Positions 1 through 5,525 of a stretch of 6,986 bases of DNA are shown in pieces. A model generated the notes under the pieces. That model was not told where the DNA came from. It saw only the letters and a list, made by a program, of their open reading frames with translations, and made no database searches. The stretch's first letter is position 1. Every line of letters starts with the position of its first letter. Position numbers and translations under genes: made by a program. Source of the stretch: Candidatus Methanofastidiosum methylothiophilum (GTDB lineage Archaea; Methanobacteriota_B; Thermococci; Methanofastidiosales; Methanofastidiosaceae). The stretch spans positions 1 to 6,986 of the forward strand of contig LNGD01000084.1 of the NCBI GenBank assembly GCA_001587675.1, given 5' to 3'.

Positions 1-261
1 ACAGATGTAGCGGCCGAAATAGCTTTCTTATGTATGGATTTGGAATTTTTAGGTAAAAATGAACTTTCTAGAATATTCTCAAATAAATATATCTCAGAAA
101 GCGGAGATAAAGAAATTGAAAAACTTCTTTCATTCTACAAAGGCTATAGAGCATGCGTCAGAGCAAAAGTCAATGGCTATAGGGCGGCAGTAGACAAATC
201 TGCCAAGGAACTGACAAAAAAATATTTCTATCTAGCTTTAAAATATTCGGAGGAGTTGTAG
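1..261 (+). CDS. Aminoglycoside phosphotransferase-like protein, C-terminal part (5' end outside window)
   Basis: The frame is open from the first base, so this is the 3' end of a longer gene; the ATG at 34 is internal. The 86 visible residues begin T-D-V-A-A-E-I-A-F-L and continue with M-D-L-E-F-L-G, then F-Y-K-G-Y-R-A-C-V-R-A-K-V near the end. As I recall the family, this pattern is typical of the C-terminal lobe of the COG2187 aminoglycoside-phosphotransferase-like proteins, where D-V-A-x-D/E-I-A-F-L follows the catalytic and metal-binding segments. Those catalytic motifs lie to the left and cannot be checked. Many relatives carry a second P-loop ATP-binding domain after this point; here the protein stops, so it is probably the single-domain form. 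Substrate is unknown, and resistance to aminoglycosides should not be assumed. Its TAG stop overlaps the GTG start of the peptidase gene by one base, implying co-transcription and coupled translation. Confidence 0.7.
   Translation, partial: TDVAAEIAFLCMDLEFLGKNELSRIFSNKYISESGDKEIEKLLSFYKGYRACVRAKVNGYRAAVDKSAKELTKKYFYLALKYSEEL
249..255 (+). promoter_or_regulatory. Shine-Dalgarno site fixing the GTG start at 261
   Basis: GGAGGAG lies 5 bases before the GTG at 261 and inside the end of the preceding gene. It supports GTG as the true start of the M20 peptidase, where no in-frame ATG exists nearby. Confidence 0.75.
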
Positions 262-1433
262 TGAATGCCAAGGAAGCAGCTGATAAGATCCGGTCATATT
301 TAGATAGAGAAGAAATGCTAAATTTTCTTTTTACCTTGATTGAAACTGAAACAGTCAATCCTCCTGGCAATGAATATCTTTTACATGAGACTATCTTAAA
401 ATCAATGAGAGAGCTGGGAGCTGAAGTTGAGATATTATCTAAAGACGAAAAAAGACCAAATTATATAGGAAGAATAGGATCTGGAGAACCTTCCGTTGCT
501 ATAATTTCACATATGGATGTAGTGCCCCCGGGCGAAGGATGGACTCAACACCCATTCCAACCATATGAAAAAGATGGAAAAGTATATGGGAGAGGAGCAC
601 TTGATAACAAAGGTAGTTTAGCTGCATCATGGGCAGGTATAAAAGCTTTAATTAAGAGTGGATTAAAATTTAAAGGTACAATTTATTTTTGCGCAGTTTC
701 AGATGAAGAGATGGGATCTACTTATGGTGTTGAATATCTTATGGAAAGGGGATTTAAGCCTGATTATGCAATTGTACCAGATAGTGGAACAATTGACAAA
801 GCAATTATTGGAGAGAAAGGGGCAGCTTGGTTTGACCTTGAAAGTTATGGTAAACAATCACATGGTTCAACACCAGAACTTGGAATCAATGCTATTATAA
901 AAGCATCTAAGTTAATTCAAAATTTTGAAAAATTTGATTTTAATCTTGAATATGATAAAAGGTTTACACCTCCTACAATAAATGTAGGCATGATTTCAGG
1001 TGGAAATGCCCCTAATATCGTCGCGTCAAGATGCAAGGTCACTCTAGATGTAAGATATCCAGTTGGGATAACTGAAGAAATGATTTTAAAAAGAATGATC
1101 GATGAAATAAACGCTCTGAAGATGAAAGATAAGGACGTTGATATAAGAGTTGGAGAAGTAACAACTAGGCATTATCCCCATATTGTTGAAAATAATAGCA
1201 AATTAATCGAAGCGTTCAAAGATACAGCTCATGAAATGGGCATGCCAATGAGTTTTGAAACATCTGCAGGCATTACCGTTGCAAAGATCTTTAATTTAAA
1301 TGGTATACCGGCTATTGCTCACTCACCGGATTCTGATATGGCTTGGCATATCTCAGATGAATTTGTAAAAATTGATAATTTAGAAAAATGTGCAGTCTTA
1401 TGGGCAACAGTGATCTATGAGATTGTTAAGTAA
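261..1433 (+). CDS. M20-family metallopeptidase/deacylase (ArgE/DapE/CPG2-like)
   Basis: This 390-residue protein has the di-zinc M20 layout in order: H84-x-D86 in S-H-M-D-V-V-P, the bridging D115 in G-R-G-x-x-D-N-K-G, the general base E149 and metal ligand E150 in S-D-E-E, D174 in V-P-D-S-G, and H363 in the C-terminal lid. H201 in the S-H-G-S segment corresponds to the dimerisation-domain histidine that completes the active site in relatives. Length is normal for the family and there is no signal peptide, so it should be cytoplasmic. M20 enzymes hydrolyse N-acyl amino acids or the C-terminal residue of peptides; which one cannot be read from sequence. The usual G-P-G before the last histidine is replaced by H-S-P-D, so the acyl pocket may differ from characterised ArgE or DapE. 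GTG start with a strong Shine-Dalgarno site, coupled to the preceding gene. It ends back-to-back with the small minus-strand gene. Confidence 0.88.
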   Translation: MNAKEAADKIRSYLDREEMLNFLFTLIETETVNPPGNEYLLHETILKSMRELGAEVEILSKDEKRPNYIGRIGSGEPSVAIISHMDVVPPGEGWTQHPFQPYEKDGKVYGRGALDNKGSLAASWAGIKALIKSGLKFKGTIYFCAVSDEEMGSTYGVEYLMERGFKPDYAIVPDSGTIDKAIIGEKGAAWFDLESYGKQSHGSTPELGINAIIKASKLIQNFEKFDFNLEYDKRFTPPTINVGMISGGNAPNIVASRCKVTLDVRYPVGITEEMILKRMIDEINALKMKDKDVDIRVGEVTTRHYPHIVENNSKLIEAFKDTAHEMGMPMSFETSAGITVAKIFNLNGIPAIAHSPDSDMAWHISDEFVKIDNLEKCAVLWATVIYEIVK

Positions 1434-1658
1434 TTATCTACTTGCGTAATATTTATCCAAATAGTAACCATAATTTTGTTCAATTTCTTTTTGTACTTCA
1501 TTTTTGAATTCTTCGACTTTGAGTATACCTTTTTCTTCAAGCTTCTTTAAAAGCTGATCAAGAAAAACTTCTTGATATGAAAGTTCAAAAATCATCCTTG
1601 ACCTAATTTCATCAGGCGTAGCCATTTGAATGTCATAATCGTCATTCATTCCGTCCAT
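1434..1658 (-). CDS. Small acidic hypothetical protein
   Basis: I do not recognise this gene. It encodes about 74 residues from the ATG at 1658, or 82 if the TTG at 1682 is used. I prefer the ATG because GGTGAT, a partial match to the 16S anti-Shine-Dalgarno, sits just upstream, though the 3-base spacing is short. The N-terminus is rich in M, D and N; residues from about 20 onward are a charged, probably helical region with repeated K/E and L/I (L-L-K-K-L-E-E-K-G-I, V-E-E-F-K-N-E-V), ending in several tyrosines. There are no cysteines, no membrane segment and no known motif. A minus-strand BRE/TATA at 1701-1711 places transcription start near 1680, which supports a real gene. It shares the promoter region with the signal peptidase operon, and its stop codon abuts the peptidase stop. 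Confidence 0.6.
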   Translation of the reverse strand: MDGMNDDYDIQMATPDEIRSRMIFELSYQEVFLDQLLKKLEEKGILKVEEFKNEVQKEIEQNYGYYLDKYYASR

Positions 1659-1700
1659 AAAATCACCATTTGAGCCTATCAATAAACTTTTAAAAGGTTT

Positions 1701-1723
1701 CTTATATTTCGTATTATATAAAG
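1701..1723. promoter_or_regulatory. Divergent promoter region with two TATA-like boxes
   Basis: On the minus strand CGAAA (1711-1707) directly precedes ATATAAG, an archaeal BRE/TATA pair about 25 bases from a start near 1680. On the plus strand TTATATAAAG (1714-1723) is a second TATA box whose expected start falls near 1742; an alternative plus-strand box at 1702-1709 would put the start near 1732 and keep the Shine-Dalgarno site of the signal peptidase in the mRNA. The two boxes overlap, so the divergent genes may compete for or share TBP. Confidence 0.5.
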
Positions 1724-1732
1724 ATTATTTCT

Positions 1733-1740
1733 GGAAGTGA
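1733..1740 (+). promoter_or_regulatory. Shine-Dalgarno site supporting the TTG start at 1745
   Basis: GGAAGTGA differs by one base from GGAGGTGA and lies 4 bases before the TTG. There is no ATG in this frame before the transmembrane segment, so the TTG is the most reasonable start for the signal peptidase. Confidence 0.6.
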
Positions 1741-1744
1741 AACG

Positions 1745-2206
1745 TTGGATTACAAAAAAGAAACTAAGGAAATTGTTGAAGGCATTGTAATAGCAGTTAT
1801 ACTTTACCTAGTCATTAGTATAACGTTGTCATATGCTTTGAAAGTTGATAATCCCGTAGCAGTTGTTATCTCAGGTAGTATGGAGCCAGTATACTATAGA
1901 GGGGATATAATTGTAATAAAAGGAACGGATCCAGCTACCATTCAAGTAGGAGATATAATTGTCTATAAAAGACCATATCAAGATATTCCTATTGTTCACA
2001 GAGTAATTGCGATAACAGAAGAAGGGGGCCATTTATACTTTACAACAAAAGGGGATAATAATCCTTTTGAAGATTCCTATTTTGAAAATGGAAAAAAACT
2101 TCCTGGGGTTCCAGATTACGCAGTACTTGGAAGAAGTGTTCTCAAAATACCTAAAGTTGGATACATAACAATTTTCTTTAAGAGACTCATTGGAGTTAGG
2201 ATATGA
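1745..2206 (+). CDS. Signal peptidase I, archaeal Sec11-like type
   Basis: A membrane-bound serine protease that removes Sec signal peptides outside the cytoplasmic membrane. The 153-residue protein has a short charged N-terminus (1-12), one hydrophobic segment (about 13-32), then the conserved boxes: S-G-S-M-E-P with nucleophile S45, the V-H-R-V box with H85 replacing the bacterial catalytic lysine, and T-K-G-D-N-N with D104 and D110, spaced as the two important aspartates of the methanogen enzyme. Histidine in place of lysine marks the archaeal/ER type rather than bacterial LepB. Y-R-G-D-I-I-V and G-D-I-I-V-Y-K are the flanking family segments. Length is normal for archaea. The start is TTG, chosen on its Shine-Dalgarno site. 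The stop overlaps the Nudix ATG as ATGA, so it heads a translationally coupled three-gene operon. Confidence 0.92.
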   Translation: MDYKKETKEIVEGIVIAVILYLVISITLSYALKVDNPVAVVISGSMEPVYYRGDIIVIKGTDPATIQVGDIIVYKRPYQDIPIVHRVIAITEEGGHLYFTTKGDNNPFEDSYFENGKKLPGVPDYAVLGRSVLKIPKVGYITIFFKRLIGVRI

Positions 2207-2610
2207 GAAGGCTTCCTTCCATAGCAGTTGACATAATTATTTTTCATGATAATAAAAAATTGATTTTGATAAAAAGAGGAAAGGACCCCTACAAAGACTA
2301 TTTTGCTCTTCCAGGTGGATTCGTTGAATATGGCGAAACAGTTGAAAACGCAGCATTAAGAGAAGCAAAAGAAGAAACAAATTTAGATATAAAAAATCTA
2401 AAATTATTTTCTGTTTATTCTGATCCTAAAAGAGATCCGAGAGGCCATACTATAAGTATAGTCTTTTATGGAGAGGGTATTGGTAATCCAAATCCAGGTG
2501 ATGATGCCAAAGAATTATTTTTGTTTGATTTAGATAATTTACCAAATAATTTAGCCTTTGACCACAATACAATCTTATCTGATTTCATTCAAAGAGAGCT
2601 GAATTTATGA
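2203..2610 (+). CDS. Nudix hydrolase, ADP-ribose pyrophosphatase-like
   Basis: A cytoplasmic pyrophosphohydrolase that cleaves a nucleoside diphosphate linked to another group. The 135-residue protein carries the Nudix box at about 39-61: G39, E45, R53-E54, E57-E58 and L61, so the metal-binding glutamates are all present; the usual glycine before the last aliphatic residue is N60. Residues 73-85 (S-D-P-K-R-D-P-R-G-H-T-I-S) and the P-G-G-F-V-E-x-G-E context are characteristic of the COG1051 group to which the methanogen ADP-ribose pyrophosphatase belongs, so ADP-ribose is the best substrate guess; a damaged nucleotide is possible. It overlaps the signal peptidase stop by 4 bases (ATGA), has a GGAG site at 2192-2195, and in turn overlaps the endonuclease III start by ATGA. 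Proximity to a DNA glycosylase hints at nucleotide-pool cleaning. Confidence 0.88.
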   Translation: MRRLPSIAVDIIIFHDNKKLILIKRGKDPYKDYFALPGGFVEYGETVENAALREAKEETNLDIKNLKLFSVYSDPKRDPRGHTISIVFYGEGIGNPNPGDDAKELFLFDLDNLPNNLAFDHNTILSDFIQRELNL

Positions 2611-3263
2611 TAGACAATTCTAACATTTCTGATATTTTAGCAATATTAAAAGAAGAAATAAAGAAGTTTTCTGTTCCAATAGTCTCTGAAGTTGCTGCTG
2701 ATAGGGATCCATATAAAGTTCTAATTTCATGTGTATTGAGTCTTAGAACTAAGGACGAAGTTACAAAAAGAGCTTCATTAAATCTTTTTGAAAAAGCAGA
2801 TACCCCACAGAAAATGATTCTTTTAGATCAATCGGATTTAGAGAAACTTATTTATCCTGTAGGATTCTATAAAACAAAGGCTAAAAGAATAATTGAAATG
2901 TCAAAAAAAATCTTGGATGATTACGATGGTAAGGTCCCAGACAGTATTGATGAACTTTTAAAATTAAAAGGCGTGGGGAGAAAAACTGCAAATATTGTTG
3001 TAACGCTTGGATATCAAAAGCCTGGTGTTTGTGTAGATACGCACGTTCACCGAATTTCCAATAGATGGGGTTATGTGCAAACAAAAACCCCAATTCAAAC
3101 AGAATTTGCATTAAGAGAAAAGCTTCCAGAAAAGCATTGGATTGAATATAATGATATCCTTGTCACTTATGGACAAAATGTCTGTGCGCCTATAAGTCCA
3201 AAATGTAGCATTTGTCCAATAGATACGTATTGTCCAAAAGTGGGTGTAGAAAAACACAGATAA
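2607..3263 (+). CDS. nth: Endonuclease III (DNA glycosylase/AP lyase, 4Fe-4S)
   Basis: A bifunctional base-excision-repair enzyme that removes oxidised pyrimidines and nicks the abasic site. In the 218-residue protein the helix-hairpin-helix spans about 117-130 (L-L-K-L-K-G-V-G-R-K-T-A-N-I), with catalytic lysine K126, followed 18 residues later by D144 in V-D-T-H-V-H-R; this spacing equals that of K120 and D138 in the E. coli enzyme. The iron-sulphur loop is intact: C193-x6-C200-x2-C203-x5-C209. S-L-R-T-K-D (45-50) sits where the bacterial S-A-Q-A-T-D segment lies, a variant I associate with archaeal and thermophile Nth. There is no A/G-specific MutY extension. The start ATG overlaps the Nudix stop (ATGA) with no strong Shine-Dalgarno site, so translation probably depends on coupling. 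It ends 11 bases before the 3' end of the convergent tRNA gene. Confidence 0.95.
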   Translation: MIDNSNISDILAILKEEIKKFSVPIVSEVAADRDPYKVLISCVLSLRTKDEVTKRASLNLFEKADTPQKMILLDQSDLEKLIYPVGFYKTKAKRIIEMSKKILDDYDGKVPDSIDELLKLKGVGRKTANIVVTLGYQKPGVCVDTHVHRISNRWGYVQTKTPIQTEFALREKLPEKHWIEYNDILVTYGQNVCAPISPKCSICPIDTYCPKVGVEKHR

Positions 3264-3274
3264 ATCGTTAAGAA

Positions 3275-3352
3275 TGGTGGGCCCGCTGAGATTTGAACTC
3301 AGGACCTCCCGGTTATCAGCCGGACGCTATAACCAGTCTAAGCCACGGGCCC
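3275..3352 (-). tRNA. trnI(gat): tRNA-Ile (anticodon GAT) with encoded CCA
   Basis: Read on the minus strand from 3352, a full cloverleaf forms: acceptor GGGCCCG pairing with CGGGCCC, D arm containing the G-G pair, anticodon stem TCCGG/CCGGG with loop CTGATAA (anticodon GAT), a 5-base variable loop, T arm CTGAG/CTCAG with loop TTCAAAT, discriminator A at 3278, then CCA at 3277-3275. The mature body is 75 nt and there is no intron. GAT reads ATC and ATT codons. The gene is far richer in G+C than its surroundings, as is common for archaeal tRNAs. A BRE/TATA pair lies about 30 bases upstream at 3381-3395. Its transcript would run out into the antisense of the endonuclease III 3' end, where the minus strand has a short T run (3256-3252). 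Confidence 0.97.
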
Positions 3353-3367
3353 CTTGTATATGAGGCA

Positions 3368-3375
3368 AATATAAA
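3368..3375 (+). promoter_or_regulatory. Possible TATA box for the Fap7-like kinase
   Basis: AAATATAA lies about 27 bases before the expected start of transcription near 3398, only 7-13 bases before the candidate start codons. The gene would thus be nearly leaderless, in keeping with the absence of a Shine-Dalgarno site. It lies inside the tRNA promoter region on the opposite strand. Confidence 0.4.
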
Positions 3376-3380
3376 CAACG

Positions 3381-3395
3381 TATTTAAGATTTTCG
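3381..3395 (-). promoter_or_regulatory. BRE and TATA box of tRNA-Ile
   Basis: On the minus strand CGAAAAT (3395-3389) is followed by CTTAAATA (3388-3381). The TATA centre is about 32 bases from the tRNA 5' end, giving a short 5' leader. The 10 bases ATAATCGAAA (3400-3391) recur exactly upstream of the aminotransferase TATA box. Confidence 0.65.
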
Positions 3396-3410
3396 ATTAT
3401 CTAGATGTAT

Positions 3411-3932
3411 ATGAGGATTTTAATCACTGGAGTTCCAGGAACTGGGAAGACTTGTATTTCAAAAAAGGTCGCAGAAACTTTAAATTTGGCATATTTAAAT
3501 ATTGGAGAGTTTGCTAGGGATAACTTCGACTTCCCTATTGAAGAAAATGAGATTATAATTGATGAAGAAGCCGTAGAAAACAAATTAGTAGGAATTGATA
3601 ATTTAGTTATTGATTCCCATATCCCTTTTAAAGCTGATATTGCAATAGTACTCAGGTGTAACCCGAAGATTCTTTTAGAACGACTTAAATTAAGAGGATA
3701 TTCAAAAGAAAAGATTAATGACAATTTACTATCTGAAATACTTGATTATGAAATCTACGCTACAAAAGAACTCTTCGATGATAAGGATATTTTTGAAGTA
3801 ATAAGTGAGGATGTAAATGAAACAATTCAGCAAGTTCTCAAAATTATAAGTGGACAAGGAATTTCACTTCATAAAGGAAATCATTATAATTTTTTGACTG
3901 ATGATAATATATTATTGATAGAAAATTTATAA
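3411..3932 (+). CDS. Fap7/AK6-like nucleoside kinase (putative adenylate kinase)
   Basis: A small P-loop NTPase of the AK6/Fap7 (hCINAP) family, known in archaea and eukaryotes for adenylate-kinase/ATPase activity and a role in late small-subunit maturation with uS11. The 173-residue protein starts directly in strand 1 with the Walker A loop G7-V-P-G-T-G-K13-T14; V-I-D-S-H around 66-70 is the Walker B-like site, and residues 80-113 (L-R-C-N-P-K-I-L-L-E-R-L-x-x-R-G-Y-S-x-x-K-I-x-x-N) form the lid helix pattern of this family. I chose the ATG at 3411 because homologues begin M-R/K-I-x-I-T-G; an ATG at 3405 would add M-Y. The last 25 or so residues (after I-S-G-Q-G) do not resemble the family C-terminus as I know it. 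Divergent from tRNA-Ile, with a separate promoter. Confidence 0.85.
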   Translation: MRILITGVPGTGKTCISKKVAETLNLAYLNIGEFARDNFDFPIEENEIIIDEEAVENKLVGIDNLVIDSHIPFKADIAIVLRCNPKILLERLKLRGYSKEKINDNLLSEILDYEIYATKELFDDKDIFEVISEDVNETIQQVLKIISGQGISLHKGNHYNFLTDDNILLIENL

Positions 3933-3952
3933 TTCATTTTAGAATATCACAA

Positions 3953-3971
3953 GTTTTATAAGTTATAAAAC
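3953..3971. promoter_or_regulatory. 19-bp palindrome over the hydantoinase TATA box
   Basis: GTTTTATAA, a central G, then TTATAAAAC forms a perfect palindrome with 9-base arms. It contains two overlapping TATA-like boxes (3955-3961 and 3963-3970) expected to start transcription near 3984 or 3992. It may be only a symmetric TATA region, or an operator where a dimeric repressor would block TBP. Confidence 0.45.
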
Positions 3972-3986
3972 CCTATCGGTATAGGG
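3971..3986. repeat. Inverted repeat CCCTAT-CGGT-ATAGGG before the hydantoinase
   Basis: Perfect 6-base arms with a 4-base loop, lying between the TATA palindrome and the Shine-Dalgarno site AGGAGG at 3989-3994. Depending on the real start of transcription it would act as a DNA operator or, if transcribed, as a small 5' hairpin next to the ribosome site. A related repeat precedes the aminotransferase. Confidence 0.55.
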
Positions 3987-4001
3987 GTAGGAGGCATAAT
4001 T

Positions 4002-5381
4002 ATGGACCTCGTTATTAAGAATGGAACGATAGTTACTGCTACAGATATGTATGAAGCAGACATAGGTATTGAAGGAGAAAAAATAGTTGCAATTGGTAAA
4101 GAGCTTTCAGGCTCTAAGGAAATCGATGCTAAAGGAATGTTTGTATTTCCGGGATTTATTGATGTACACACACATATAGAAATGCCATTTATGGGGACAT
4201 ACTCATCCGATACTTGGGAAACAGGTACTAAGGCAGCAGCATTTGGTGGAACCACATGTGTAGTTGATTTTATTATTCAGTCAAAAGGAGGAACATTAAA
4301 AGCTGCCCTAGATGAGTGGCATAAAAGAGCAAGTAACAATGCTTACATTGACTATGGATTTCATATGGGAATGACCGATGTAAATGACAATACTCTAAAA
4401 GAAATGGAAACAATGATTCTTGAAGAAGGTATACCCAGTTTTAAGTTGTTTTTTGCTTATAAAGGGGCTTTAATGGTTGATGATGATGGATTCTATAAAG
4501 CGCTTGAAAAAGCTGCTGAATTTGGCGGGCTTATTATGCTTCATGCCGAAAATGGGCATATAATCGATCTTTATACAAAGAGACTATTGGCTGAAAATAA
4601 AACTGAACCAATGTATCATGCTGTATCAAGACCTTCTATACTAGAAGGAGAAGCATGTCAAAGGGCAATTACACTTGCTGAATTGGCAGAAGCACCACTT
4701 TATATAGTCCACAATTCATGTTTAGAAGCAGTTGAAGCCATACATGAAGGTAGAGAGAGAGGACTTCCTATTTATGGAGAAACCTGCCCACAGTATCTCA
4801 CTCTAGATGAGGAGCGATACACTGAGCCGGATTTCAACGGTGCAAAATATGTAATGTCACCTCCATTAAGATCAGAATTTGATCAGGATGCTCTATGGTT
4901 TGCAATTGAGAGAGGAGACCTTCAAGTTATATCTACAGACCATTGTCCGTTCTTTATGAAAGGACAAAAAGAAATGGGGAAAGATAACTTTGCAAAAATT
5001 CCAAATGGTGCACCGGGAATTGAAACAAGAATGGCGGTCATGTACACAGCAGGTGTGCTTGAAGATTGGATTACAATTAACAAATTTGTAGAACTTAACT
5101 CAACAAATCCGGCAAAGATGTTCGGATTATTCCCACAAAAAGGAACAATAGCTGTTGGGTCAGATGCAGACATAGTTATATTTGATCCAGAAAAAGAAGT
5201 AACAATTACTGCTAAAAATCTTCATCAGAATACTGACTATACTCCGTGGGAGGGTATGGTAGTAAAAGGATACCCTGTAAAAGTTCTTTCAAGAGGGAAA
5301 GTCATTATTGACGATGGTAAGCTTACAGGTGAAAAAGGTTGGGGTAAGTTCATAAAAAGAGATAAGTTCTATCCTCTATAA
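4002..5381 (+). CDS. hydA: D-hydantoinase/dihydropyrimidinase
   Basis: A cyclic amidohydrolase that opens dihydropyrimidine rings (dihydrouracil to N-carbamoyl-beta-alanine) or 5-substituted hydantoins; cytoplasmic. All binuclear metal ligands are visible in the 459-residue protein: H56 and H58 in G-F-I-D-V-H-T-H, the carboxylated lysine K148 in S-F-K-L-F, H181 in L-H-A-E-N, H237 in V-H-N-S and D313 in S-T-D-H-C-P-F. Substrate-backbone residues Y153, S286 (M-S-P-P-L-R) and N335 (I-P-N-G-A-P-G) are also present, each two positions before the numbering of the Bacillus D-hydantoinases, so the core is collinear. Allantoinase and dihydroorotase differ in these loops. D-specificity and preferred substrate cannot be settled by sequence. 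ATG start with AGGAGG 7 bases upstream; its own promoter and palindromes suggest regulation. The next gene is an aminotransferase that could use the freed omega-amino acid. Confidence 0.93.
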   Translation: MDLVIKNGTIVTATDMYEADIGIEGEKIVAIGKELSGSKEIDAKGMFVFPGFIDVHTHIEMPFMGTYSSDTWETGTKAAAFGGTTCVVDFIIQSKGGTLKAALDEWHKRASNNAYIDYGFHMGMTDVNDNTLKEMETMILEEGIPSFKLFFAYKGALMVDDDGFYKALEKAAEFGGLIMLHAENGHIIDLYTKRLLAENKTEPMYHAVSRPSILEGEACQRAITLAELAEAPLYIVHNSCLEAVEAIHEGRERGLPIYGETCPQYLTLDEERYTEPDFNGAKYVMSPPLRSEFDQDALWFAIERGDLQVISTDHCPFFMKGQKEMGKDNFAKIPNGAPGIETRMAVMYTAGVLEDWITINKFVELNSTNPAKMFGLFPQKGTIAVGSDADIVIFDPEKEVTITAKNLHQNTDYTPWEGMVVKGYPVKVLSRGKVIIDDGKLTGEKGWGKFIKRDKFYPL

Positions 5382-5388
5382 AATAATT

Positions 5389-5416
5389 AATTTTTATTTA
5401 ATTTTTAATATTTCGA
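5389..5416 (+). terminator. T-rich terminator region after the hydantoinase
   Basis: Two T5 runs (5391-5395 and 5402-5406) and further T's follow the stop by 10 bases, with no G+C hairpin. Archaeal RNA polymerase terminates at such tracts. Confidence 0.5.
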
Positions 5417-5491
5417 ATTTTCATTGGATATTAGGCTAATAAATTAAATGTTATTAAACTATTTTTTAGATTATCCAATTTATAATCGAAA
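5411..5491. repeat. Long-spaced inverted repeat upstream of the aminotransferase
   Basis: The arms 5411-5430 and 5472-5491 are inverted copies matching at 16 of 20 positions, with perfect outer TTTCGA/TCGAAA and inner ATTGGATA/TATCCAAT blocks, separated by 41 bases of A/T-rich DNA. The right arm runs into the BRE of the aminotransferase promoter. It may be a pair of factor sites or two opposed promoter elements. Confidence 0.45.
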
Positions 5492-5501
5492 GTTATATAA
5501 A
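5487..5501 (+). promoter_or_regulatory. BRE and TATA box of the aminotransferase gene
   Basis: CGAAAG is followed at once by TTATATAAA, a textbook archaeal core promoter. The expected start of transcription is about 5521-5525, leaving a leader of roughly 25-30 bases that holds the Shine-Dalgarno site. This also argues against translation from the ATG at 5521. Confidence 0.7.
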
Positions 5502-5525
5502 TCTATATACAAATTATTAAATGTG

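Noticed and set aside
34..36. ATG as the start of the first gene
   Set aside because: The frame is open upstream to the window edge and the residues before it match the conserved D-V-A-x-E-I-A-F-L stretch of the family.
261..1433. M20 enzyme as the missing carbamoylase (beta-ureidopropionase) of the hydantoinase pathway
   Set aside because: Known M20 carbamoylases belong to a separate branch with different motifs, and this gene is about 2.5 kb from the hydantoinase, in a different operon.
3293..3517. Plus-strand reading frame across the tRNA gene
   Set aside because: It reads through the antisense of tRNA-Ile and into the kinase gene in another frame; no protein-like pattern.
3971..3986. 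Hairpin as an intrinsic terminator of the kinase gene
   Set aside because: No T run follows the stem, and it sits downstream of the hydantoinase TATA box, so a promoter or leader role is more likely.
3956..4255. Minus-strand reading frame over the hydantoinase start
   Set aside because: Antisense of a well-supported gene and of its promoter; low-complexity S/I/P-rich translation typical of a shadow frame. The same applies to minus-strand frames at 170-370, 2881-3111, 3401-3724, 4922-5173 and 6588-6866, and to the plus-strand frame at 703-900.
4002..5381. Allantoinase or dihydroorotase for the hydantoinase gene
   Set aside because: The metal ligands and Y153, S286 and N335 loops are collinear with D-hydantoinase/dihydropyrimidinase, and the long C-terminal region after D-x-D-I-V-I-F-D fits that group.
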